Assembly (NCBI GenBank): GCA_963575745.1
Contig: CAUYUJ010004280.1
Location: 1 to 64,000 of the forward strand
From: Prorocentrum cordatum
Lineage: Eukaryota > Sar > Dinophyceae > Prorocentrales > Prorocentraceae
DNA: 64,000 bases
Reading direction: 5' to 3'
The notes beneath the pieces are model-generated. The model was given only the letters and a program-made list of their open reading frames with translations. It was not told where the DNA came from and did not search any database. Both the position numbers and the translations under genes were made by a program. Positions 23,008-31,230 of the stretch are shown here, piece after piece; positions within the stretch are counted from its first letter, which is position 1; every line of letters starts with the position of its first letter.

Positions 23008-23436
23008 CCGACAGAGGCAAGGTGGGGAGCCCAGAGTTTGACACCAACACCAATATGGGCGATGTGCCTCCACCGCGGGAAGATGATCCCGATCTCGGTG
23101 ATGGTGGTAATGTTCGGGCTTCCTAGATGGCCGAACAGGTGCCACCAGCACCAACACACAGGATCATCTTCCCCCAGAGGAAGCGCCCCCTGCGTTGGTG
23201 TTGGTGCCCCGATCCACGCCTCCAACAAGGGTTGAGGAAGGGCGGGAAAGAGAAACTTGGAAGCATTGTGAGTGCAGAGGCGCGGGGAACCCAAAGATGT
23301 CAAGAGATGGCAGAGTTCCGCATGCTGGCTTGCATTGTTCTTGTGCGCTTTGTTTGAGAGCCGCTGGGCATTCACTTTGGTGCATCGGAAGCATCTTGGG
23401 GCCGCTTTCGGGCTTCTTGGGGTGTTATGGGGGTAG

Positions 23437-23460
23437 GTTGTGTGTGTGCGTGTGTGTGTG

Positions 23461-23507
<47 letters not shown>

Positions 23508-23540
23508 GTGTCTGTCTGTGTGTCTGTCTGTCTGTCTGTA

Positions 23541-23593
<53 letters not shown>

Positions 23594-23760
23594 GCATGTG
23601 TGCGTGTGTGCGTGTGTGTTTGTGTGTTTGTGTGTATGTTTGTGTGTGAGTGTGTGTGGACATTTGTGTACGTGTGTGAGAGTGTGTGAGTGTGTGGGTG
23701 TGTGTGTGCGTGCGGGCGGGCCGGCGTGTGCGTGTGCGTGTGCGTGTGCGTGTGCGTGGG
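23437..23760. repeat. (TG)n and (TCTG)n compound microsatellite
   Basis: (TG)n, then (TCTG)n for about 130 bp (23461-23593), then (TG)n with CG substitutions. Cys/Val or Thr/His/Gln/Asp runs here are translated repeat. Confidence 0.95.
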
Positions 23761-24103
23761 GGGTGGGCGGGGTCAAGTTAGCCAGCTCGAGCGAGCCAGA
23801 GGGCTCCGTCCACTCCCACCCGCCCTCCCACAACATAAGAAGCAAGTGCGTCGCGTCCGACGCCTGTTGCTCATCTTAAATCGTGGGCGGCTAGACGTTC
23901 AGCGCGCGCCATGAGCTGCGTCCTATTCCTGCCGCGCATTGAACAAGGTCGACGAGAAACAAGACCGCGCGCGATGTGCGCCGCGCCACGCTCCGGCCTT
24001 TCATGTTACATCGTCGGCGACAACAGGTCCAGCGCGCGAAGTGCGCCGCGTCTCATTCCAGCCACGCGTGTTGCACCGCCAATCGTTTCGCTCCTGCCGC
24101 GCA

Positions 24104-24560
24104 TGGAGGAGGAGGAGGAGGAGGAGGAGGAGGAGGAGGAGGAGGAGGAGGGGAGGGAGAGAGGGAGGGAGGGAAAAACTGAGGAGGAAGAGGAGGATGC
24201 CTCTTGGGAATTCGCGGGGCGTCCCATTCCCGCTGCGCGATTCGCAGCGCCGACGAGGAGAAAGTACATGGTGGCAAGAAAAACGTCGACGTTGTGGTGT
24301 TTGCTGACAGGTAGGACGGGGGGTCCCGTGCAGAGTTGGCCAGGCGTCCGCGCGCGATGTGCGCCGCTTCCCATTCCTGCTACACTTTTCGCATCGTCGA
24401 CGACAAGAAAGTCATTGCTGACGAGAAAAACGTTGAGTTTGTATTGCTTTTTGATGGGTAGGACGCGTCCCATTCCTGCTACACGTTTCGCAACTCGACG
24501 ACATGTTGGCGGGAAAAAAATTGAGTTTGCATTGTTTTTAACAGTTGCGACGGCGGGGTT
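24104..24560. repeat. GGA tract followed by tandem diverged repeats
   Basis: (GGA)n at 24104-24150. From about 24200, three diverged units of roughly 120-170 bp share CCCATTCC(C/T)GCT(G/A)C, a CGACGA(C/G) word, GAAAAACGT(C/T)GA and TTGT(A/G)TTG or GTGTTTGCTGACAGG. They belong to the same TTTTTGACAGGG family as 3431-4500. Bases 23761-24103 contain a further diverged GCGCGATGTGCGCCGC unit. Confidence 0.6.
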
Positions 24561-24609
24561 GCTATCGGCCGGCTAGGTGGGGAAGTGGGGGTGTTTAATC
24601 ATAGGAGGA

Positions 24610-24985
24610 AAGGAGGGGGGGGGGTGGCGGGCGTGGGGGGTGTGGGCGGTGTGGGGGGTGTGGGGGGTGAGGGGGTGTGGGGGTGTGGGGTGTTGGGTGT
24701 GGTGGTGTGTGGTGTGTGGTGTGTGGTGTGTGGTGTGTGGTGTGTGGTGTGTGTGTGTGGTGGTGTGTGTCGGGTGTGTCGGGTGTGGGGTGTGGGGGTG
24801 TGGGGTGTGTGGGGTGTGTGGGGTGTGTGGGGTGTGTGGTTGTGGTGTGGTGTGTGTGTGGTGTGTGTGGTGTGTGTGGTGTGTGTGTTGTGTGTGTGTG
24901 TGTGTGTGTGGTGTGTAGTGTATGTGTGGTGTGTGTGGCGTGTGGTGTGTGTCTGGTGTGTGTGTGTGCGTGTGTGTGTGTGTGT

Positions 24986-25022
<37 letters not shown>

Positions 25023-25111
25023 TGGTGTGTGTGTGTCTGTGTGTGTGGTGTGTGTGTGTGGTGTGGTGTGTGGTGTGTGTGTGGTGTGTGTGTGTGTGTG
25101 TGTGGTGTGTG

Positions 25112-25146
<35 letters not shown>

Positions 25147-25502
25147 GTGTGGGGGGGGTGTCTGTGGGGTGTGTGGTCTGTGTGGGTTGTGTGTTGTGTG
25201 TTGTGTGTGGTGTGTGGTGTGTGGGTGTGTGGGTGTGTGTGTGTGTGTGTGGTGTGTGGTGTGTGGTGTGTGTGTGTGTGTGGTGTGGTGTGTGGCGTGT
25301 GGGGTGTGGGGTGTGGGGTGTCGGGTGTGGGGTGTGGGGTGGTGTGTGTGTGTGGTGTGTGTGGTGTGTGTGGTGTGTGTGGTGTGTGTGGTGTGTGGTG
25401 TGTGGTGTGTGGTGTGTGGTGTTTTGTGTGGGGTGTGGGGTGTGGGGTGCGGGGTGTGGGGTGTGGGGTGTGGTGTGTGTGTGTGTGTGTTTGTGTGTGT
25501 GC
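24610..25502. repeat. ~890-bp G/T-only tract, (GTGTGGT)n type
   Basis: The plus strand is nearly all G and T, with mixed GGTGTGT, GGGTGTG and TGTGTG units, and the minus strand is C/A only. Extreme strand bias over this length is unusual. Frames of Cys/Val/Trp/Gly (plus) or His/Thr/Pro (minus) are artefacts. Bases 25503-25693 are a reverse piece of the CCAAGACGGCCC family. Confidence 0.95.
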
Positions 25503-25693
25503 GCCTCTGGGGGCAGTGTTGGTCCATCGTGTGGCCTTGGTGGCCTTCTCGGGCCGTCTTGGGAGCCTCGGAGAACTCTTGAGAGCCTCGGGGTGGCGAC
25601 GGGGGGCTTCCACAGACCCGCGGGAAGGGGGCCAAACAGGCTGAACTGTGTGAGGAGACCGTGGCCATCAGAAGGCTGATAGAAGCCCTAATA

Positions 25694-25761
25694 TTAGGTC
25701 GGGCGTGTTCTCCTATAGGCGGATTCTGGGCGAAAAAAGTCGAATAGTCCAAAAATATGTT

Positions 25762-25813
<52 letters not shown>

Positions 25814-26602
25814 CAACAACAACAACAACAACAACAACAATTACTAGCACGTGGGGACACTCCGTTCTCACCAGTGCCAGGGTTTTCATAGGAGGCGGGC
25901 AATACCCCCACTTTGTGGGGGGGCCGGTTCAAGCTCTACCAAATTTCCAAACGACTCTTCGCCACCACCCACACCCAGCTTCCCGCCCTATGACGTTCGG
26001 ACACTTCACTTCGTGGCATGCGGACGACCGTGGCTACTATTCAGGGCCCCGCGGCCGACGACGACGGCGTGCGCGCGCGAAGAAAAAACGAATGTGTCCC
26101 GCATGGTATTATTTGACAGGGATGATGGCCCTGGCAGGTGCGCAACCGTTGTTGCAGAAGTTTGAAAAAGTTGCTCGCAAAAGCCCGTTTGACAGAAATG
26201 TTGAAAAAGTGTTGGGTTTCCTACGAATCCGCAAGAGCGCGCGGGATGAAATTTTGACATTTGTTTTTGAAAAACCATTGGTTTTTTGATGTTTTTATGT
26301 TAAAATCGCTACGAAAACAAAGGTTTTGGAAGGATTTCGTCTTGCGCGCGCGAATGTCCACTTTACCTCATTTTTTGCAAGGGATTATTGAAGTTTGGTT
26401 ATGTTAGAACAAGAAATGTCCACTTTAGCTTATTTTTTGCAAGGGAAAACCGCCCGTAACAAAACAACCGGATCCGGACCAACCCGTTTTGCCTGAGACT
26501 TCCTCACGAAAATGATGAAAACGTGGCTGCGGCCTAGGCGCGGCGGGGGGGTCGTGCACCAGGGGTCCCAACAACACTTATTCTTTAGAAGTGATAATGT
26601 TC

Positions 26603-26654
<52 letters not shown>

Positions 26655-26768
26655 GCAACAGCAACAGCAACAACAAAACAAAACAAAACAAACACGAAAA
26701 CAAAAAACGTCCTCTGACTATATTACTTGTTTGAATATTCCTCCTGTAGAGGGACGTGCCTGAGTTAA
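25694..26768 (-). mobile_element. TIR element, family B, copy 3 (long form, reverse)
   Basis: The left edge TTAGGTCGGGCGTGTTCTCC is the family's right end in reverse. The right edge GAATATTCCTCCTGTAGAGG, GACGTGCCTGAGTTA is its left end. Length ~1.07 kb against ~160 bp for short copies. The interior has a (CAA)n tract (25767-25840), AT-richer sequence with a 31-bp direct repeat (AATGTCCACTTTA(C/G)CT... at 26352 and 26415), and a second CAA/CAG tract (26603-26672). A 6-bp TTAGGG occurs close to both outer flanks and may be the target duplication. No transposase. Confidence 0.7.
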
Positions 26769-27400
26769 CCCTAACAGACAGCTCGCAGGCGTTCTAGCAC
26801 GTCCACATCGTGCAGGCACGGCGGCGGATTCTGTCAGGCGTGGCAGTTGCCCGGGGGGGGCCCACATTCTGGAGCGATCGATCGCCGATGCATTGTCAGC
26901 TGTCCGCCGCTGGGGCCCTCCCCGAGGTGGAGCTCGAGAGAGGAGCAGCAGCAGGGGAGAAGGAATGGGGAGCAGGGGGGCCCCCCGAGGCCGGCCCCGC
27001 GCCAGCAGATTCGCCCGGGCCGCTCGCGAGGCCGTGGCCCTCCCGCGGGGTCCCCAGGGGCCCCTTGTAAAACGACGCGAAGATCGGGACAAAATCGGAT
27101 CGGGATAACTCGAAATCTCTGATACTCGGCGCGTTTGGAGGATGTATTGGGCGCCGCGGCCGCTCCAGAGCGTTCCGGAACGCTTTGAGAGCGCTCCGGA
27201 ACGCTCTGGAGCGATTTATCCCGATCCTAGCCCTGTTTTACTTTGCGGACAGGGGCGTTCGTTGTTCGGGGGGCCCTTGCCAGAGCAGCCTCCCGGGTCG
27301 GAGGCTCGAGACGACCTCGGGCGGGAGCGCCCGCCACGCACCGGCAACGGCTCCCGTGGCAGGATCGGGGCCAGCGTTCGGGGGGGATTCTCAAGAGGGA
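26769..27400. other. Non-coding, containing a perfect palindrome at 27161-27213
   Basis: Bases 27161-27179 (CGCTCCAGAGCGTTCCGGA) and 27195-27213 are perfect inverted repeats around a 15-nt centre. Each arm also contains a smaller palindrome (AGCGTTCCGGAACGCT). No gene is recognised in the rest. Confidence 0.65.
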
Positions 27401-27565
27401 AAGAAGCACGCAGACACAAAGCATCGTCGATTCCCCCAAACATATGGGAAGATATGGGAAGTGGGGGGGGGAGATACAAAAACCCAGGAGATCTGGGGAA
27501 AAATATGGGGAATCTGTTTTTGTGTGTATGCATTTGTGTGCCTTGGGGCCCCTTTAGGGACGGGC
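27400..27565 (+). repeat. Dispersed ATATGGGAA repeat, copy 2
   Basis: Direct-orientation match to the reverse copy at 19800-19985, including CATATGGGAAGATATGGGAA and TTTTGTGTGTATGCATTTGT. Confidence 0.65.
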
Positions 27566-27717
27566 GCTCGGGGGGGGGGGAGCGCGTCGACCCCCCCGTC
27601 GCCGAGGGGGGACCCCGCCCCCGGAAGCGCGCGGCGCTGCCCTCGGGGGCTCCTCACCGATCCGTCGGCGACGCATCGCACGCTCTGGGTCGACGTCTCC
27701 CCCCGTGGAGTCGGTGA

Positions 27718-27945
27718 CCTTCCTCCTCCTCCTCCTCCTCCTCCTCCTCCTCCTCCTCCTCCTCCTCCTCCTCCTCCTCCTCCTCCTCCTCCTCCTCCTC
27801 CTCCTCCTCCTCCTCCTCCTCCTCCTCCTCCTCCTCCTCCTCCCTCCTCCTCCCTCCTCCTCCTTCTCCTCCTCCTCCTCCTCCTCCTCCTCCTCCTCCT
27901 CCTCCTCCTCCTTCTCCTCCTCCTCCTCCTCCTCCTCCTCCCGCG
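27718..27945. repeat. (CCT)n tract, first ~120 bp perfect
   Basis: About 40 uninterrupted CCT units (27718-27840), then about 100 bp of interrupted CCT. It begins directly after GTCGACGTCTCCCCCCGTGG, a motif that recurs in the next repeat family. Bases 27946-28226, to the right, show no feature. Confidence 0.95.
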
Positions 27946-28226
27946 CGTGCCCGCCCGCCATCCTGGGAGTCTCTGGCCGCCGCCCTCGATCCGGCGGGGG
28001 GCCCGTGCGGGGGACGCGAGGGGAGGTCCGAGGCGGGGGGGGTTCAGGCGATCGCAGACATGGATCAAGGGGGTGTGGGTTAGCGACGGGTCCCGTTTCC
28101 ATGGGAAGTCGCGGATGTCCGCCGCCGAGCGAGGCGGCGCCGGCCGCATTTGGGGGAGGGCACCTCCCCCGACCCGTGGGTTTGGCGACCGCGCGCCCAA
28201 TCCATGGATCGCCAATCCATGTTTGC

Positions 28227-28860
28227 GCGCCCCCGACTCAGCCGTTCCCCCCCGCGCAGAGGGTCTCCAGCCGTTGGGGAGGAGCAGGACTGCGCACACG
28301 CTGTCAGAGGCCCCAGCGCGAGCGCAAGGAACTCTCATGTGATTCTATCGCAGACTCTCCGGGTCGATGTCTCCCCCCGTTGAGTCAGTGACCCTCTGCC
28401 GTTCCCCCCCGCAGAGGGTCTCCAACCGTTGGTCGGGTATAGCCAGGACCCCGGTTAAGGGGAGCCGGTTAGTGATCGGGCCCCGAAGCCCAACATATGA
28501 ATTGGAATCACTAAACTAAGTCTGCCGTAGCTGGTGCTTTTCGGGTGACAGCAGTTCTGGTTAGTGGAACGGGGCGGGGGGTGGGCGTCCCCCAGTACAG
28601 ATCACTAAACCAGGTCCCGTTGAACCCAGTCCTGCCATCGCCCGACCGGGTCGATGTCTCCCCCCGTTGAGTCAGTGACCCTCAGCCGTTCCCCCCCGCG
28701 GCAGAGGGTCTCCAGCCCGCTGGGGAGGAGCCGGGAGGAGGGAGGAGGGAGGAGGGAGGAGGGAGGGTCGATGTCTCCCCCCGTTGAGTCAGTGACCCTC
28801 AGCCGTTCCCCCCCGCGGCAGAGGGTCTCCAGCCCGCTGGGGAGGAGCAGGGCTCTGCGC
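28227..28860. repeat. Repeated GTCGATGTCTCCCCCCGTTG block
   Basis: The block GTCGATGTCTCCCCCCGTTG, AGTCAGTGACCCTC, then CCGTTCCCCCCCGC and GCAGAGGGTCTCCA occurs at about 28363-28430 and twice in a tandem duplication (28650-28736 and 28767-28850, period 117 bp). Partial copies are at 28233-28275 and 27688-27716. Origin unknown. Confidence 0.7.
28443..28636. mobile_element. Putative TIR element, family J
   Basis: The left arm (CCAGGACCCCGGTTAAGGGG then GGTTAGTGATC) and the right arm (GATCACTAAACC then GTTGAACCCAGTCCTG) are imperfect inverted repeats of about 36 bp. It splits two copies of the GTCGATGTCTCC block. No target duplication identified. Confidence 0.5.
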
Positions 28861-28983
28861 GCACGCTGCCAGAGGCCCCCAGCGCCTCCTCACGGGGAGG
28901 GGTCAGCTCTGCCCGCTGGCCTGCGGCCCTCCCCTGTCGGCCTTCCTGTTCCTGGATCGCCCGGCGTCGTGCCAGAGCCTTGA

Positions 28984-29146
28984 ATTAAGTCGGGCCTGTC
29001 CCTCTGCAGGAGGAATATTCAAAAATAATCAAAAAGTAGTCTGGGGACGATTTGTTGAGTATTTGGGGGGCATGTCTTGGGAATGTTTTGAAAATGCTTT
29101 GCTTGTCGTTCAAAATCCGCCTGTAGGGTTCATGCCCGACCTAATT
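28984..29146 (+). mobile_element. TIR element, family B, copy 4, with 12-bp flanking repeat
   Basis: A 163-bp element from ATTAAGTCGGGCCTGTCCCT to CATGCCCGACCTAATT. It is bracketed by the exact 12-bp direct repeat CCAGAGCCTTGA (28972-28983 and 29147-29158), the clearest candidate target duplication for this family. Bases 29159-29654, to the right, have no recognisable feature. Confidence 0.85.
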
Positions 29147-29654
29147 CCAGAGCCTTGAGCACCCCAAGAGCGCCAGGAACTCTCCTGTGATTTTCATGCC
29201 ACTTGCCCCCCCCGGCACATTCCTTGTTTTTGCACACTTGCTGTCTGTTCGCCAGGCTCTTCGCCTTGCTCAGGCCCGCGCTCCAGATGCCCGCCCCGGT
29301 TCGCAGGCCGAAGATCGGGAGGCGGAAGGCGTTCCTGTCGCCGCGATGGTGCAATCGCGGTGGATCGAACTCGTCATCATACAGTGGGGGACCCATGCCA
29401 AGAAACACCTCGCTTGCCCACAGGGTGCCCCGGGTTTCTTGGGTTCCGATGGTTTTGCGATGGAAGGCGTGACGTTCCTTCACCAAAAATCAACGGATGT
29501 CCTGGGGTCTCAGGGTTGGGTTTCTTGTGGGAGGTTTCTTGTGGTCGGGCCTCCACTGTAGCCGAGCGCTGGTCCCCCGTCCGTCAGTAGACATTTTGGG
29601 TCGAGGCCAGTCCGCCGGAAATCGCACAAGAGAAGTGGCCCAAACATAACTGCT

Positions 29655-29742
29655 GGAGCTGCGCGCGGGGGTCCTGGACCGGCGCTGGCCCCCATCCTCC
29701 TAGCGGGCCCAGCGCCGATCCAAGAGGTCCGCGCGGACCTCC
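29655..29742. mobile_element. TIR element, family E, copy 2
   Basis: An 88-bp foldback. The left arm GGAGCTGCGCGCGGGGGTCC pairs with the right arm, whose reverse complement is GGAGGTCCGCGCGGACCTCT. Both reach a TGGA(C/T)CGGCGCTGG word. Confidence 0.6.
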
Positions 29743-30284
29743 GAATGTTGTGCTCACGCCCCTTTCTTGTTCCTCCAGACGAGGCGGTTGCCTGCACGGC
29801 AGCTGCCTTAGTCGTCGACGCGTCTCGTGCCTCTCGCCCGGGGCCCCTTGGCGGCTCTCTATGTGTTGGTTCGGCGTCTCGTGCTGGATCGGTTGCCTTT
29901 GCTGCTTCGGCGTCCTGGCGGCCCTCTGTGCGGGTTTTCGCGGGCTGTCGGCGCGGAGGGGCCTCACGAGGAAGCCGGCGGATACACACCTGAAGAGATT
30001 GCACGCTCGCGCTCACTGGAAGGAACGAGACCGCAGTGGGCTGCTGGCTCGAGCTGCTGGGGGATTACGGAGGCTAGCGGCAGGCGTCTGGTCCATTATG
30101 GGCAGCGTGTGCTCGAGGTGGCGTGGCAGCAACGAGACTGCCAAAGAGGGCAGCCGTGGCAAAGGCAGGGGCGGGACTGCTAGGGTGTCAAGCATCGGCG
30201 GCGGGCCCGGGGGGGAAGTGAGGAGGGGCGGGCCTTCTCCGAAGGCTCGGAAGTCCCCCGGCCTTCTGAGAAGTCTTCCAGGCC
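29743..30284. other. Unassigned, ending in the GAAGGCC repeat
   Basis: No domain is recognised in the open frames. Bases 30190-30360 match the repeat at 2655-2830 (GGAGTGAGGAGGGGC, CCCCCGGCCTTCTGAGAAG, CCCGAAGGC words), so the area next to the ALKBH5-like gene is partly repeat-derived. Confidence 0.5.
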
Positions 30285-30644
30285 TTGCCCGAAGGCAGAG
30301 AAACGTCCTCAGAAGGCGCGCGGGCTTCCGAGAAGCCCCGCCGCCCTCTGAGGAAGGCCTCCTCCTCTCTCGCTTGCCCCTCCCCCCCCCCTCGCCGCCA
30401 GCAGCAGGGGCGAGAATGCGGCGGAGAGGCTGGCCAGCAGCTCCGGAAGCGCTGCCGGGAGGGAGGCGCCCCCTCGGGGGAAGCGGCCCCCCGGCGCCGC
30501 CGTCCTCGCGGCGGCGGGCAGGGGCAAGAGCCGGCTCGGAGGCCCCGGGTGCGGGGCGACCGCCGCACCCACGGAGGCCGCGGAGGCCCTCGGCGCAGGA
30601 AAGATCGAAGAAGAGAAAGCGCCATAGACATCATTCGGGGGAGC
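30285..30644 (+). other. Possible upstream exon of the ALKBH5-like gene (speculative)
   Basis: One plus-strand frame from 30285 is rich in Arg, Gly and Pro and ends R-R-K-D-R-R-R-E-S-A-I-D-I-I-R-G-S just before GTAAGA at 30645. If an intron ran from this GTAAGA to the acceptor TTCTTCTTCTAG ending at 31177, the frame would continue in phase into N-G-V-R-T-L-A-E-A and the start of the ALKBH5-like frame. Part of this segment is repeat-related, so it may not be coding. Confidence 0.25.
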
Positions 30645-30840
30645 GTAAGACCCGGGTTTGCCAGGACTCGGGTTCGCCATCGTTTTTTGACGACCGCGCC
30701 TCGGATTTTGACGAGGAGGAGTTTCGTGGGATGTCTGCAGCGGGAGGCCTCGTCAAAATGCAGGCTCGGCCTCGTCATTTTTTTGACGACCTCGTCGGGG
30801 ATTTCCGAGTCCCCTGTACCCAGGTCTTACGTCCCCCTGA
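30635..30840. mobile_element. TIR element, family F, copy 1
   Basis: A 206-bp element, identical to copy 2 (31420-31625) except at 30707 (T versus G). The ends are imperfect inverted repeats of about 36 bp: left TCGGGGGAGCGTAAGACCCG, right reverse complement TCAGGGGGACGTAAGACCTG. Five-base direct repeat ATCAT on both sides (30630-30634 and 30841-30845). Both ends contain GTAAGA, so a consensus-like 5' splice site is present on whichever strand is transcribed. No coding capacity. Confidence 0.9.
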
Positions 30841-30846
30841 ATCATA

Positions 30847-30999
30847 GGGGGCCACATGCGAACCCTACCCCTACCCCCCACGATTTCTGAGGGGGAGGGG
30901 GGGGTTCACTTAAGTCGCTCGGGAGCTCCCGGTCGGGGTGAACCCCACCCTCCCCCTCAGAAATCGTGGCAGGTAGGGGTAGGGTTCGCCTGTGGCCCC
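30847..30999. mobile_element. Foldback TIR element, family G
   Basis: A 153-bp near-perfect palindrome. The left arm starts GGGGGCCACATGCGAACCCT and the right arm ends GGTTCGCCTGTGGCCCC. Arms are about 64 bp with few mismatches, around a 25-nt centre. ATA flanks each side and may be a short target duplication. Confidence 0.75.
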
Positions 31000-31013
31000 A
31001 TACATCAGCCTCT

Positions 31014-31142
31014 GGCGCTCCGCGCGGGTTTCCTGGATCTGCGCTGGAGCGCCCCGGCGGCGCCTCTGGCGCCGCACCTGGCGCGCTCCGTGCGCCAGGG
31101 AGGGGGGTCCGGCGCAGATCCAAGAAGTCTGCGCGGAGCGCC
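31014..31142. mobile_element. TIR element, family E, copy 3
   Basis: A 129-bp foldback. The left arm GGCGCTCCGCGCGGGTTTCC continues TGGATCTGCGCTGG. The reverse complement of the right end is GGCGCTCCGCGCAGACTTCT then TGGATCTGCGCCGG. It is the third TIR element in a row upstream of the ALKBH5-like gene. Confidence 0.7.
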
Positions 31143-31230
31143 AAAAGTTTGTGTTTATGCCGCTGCTTTCTTCTTCTAGAATGGCGTACGGACGCTGGCA
31201 GAGGCCAGCGCCCTGCTTGTCGGGGAAGAG

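Noticed and set aside
24595-25932. Minus-strand frame of 445 codons rich in His, Thr and Pro
   Set aside because: Translation of the C/A strand of the GTGTGGT tract, extended into neighbouring repeats and the CAA tract.
26512-26763. Poly-Gln frame
   Set aside because: The Gln run is the CAA/CAG microsatellite inside the long family-B element; the flanks show no conserved protein.
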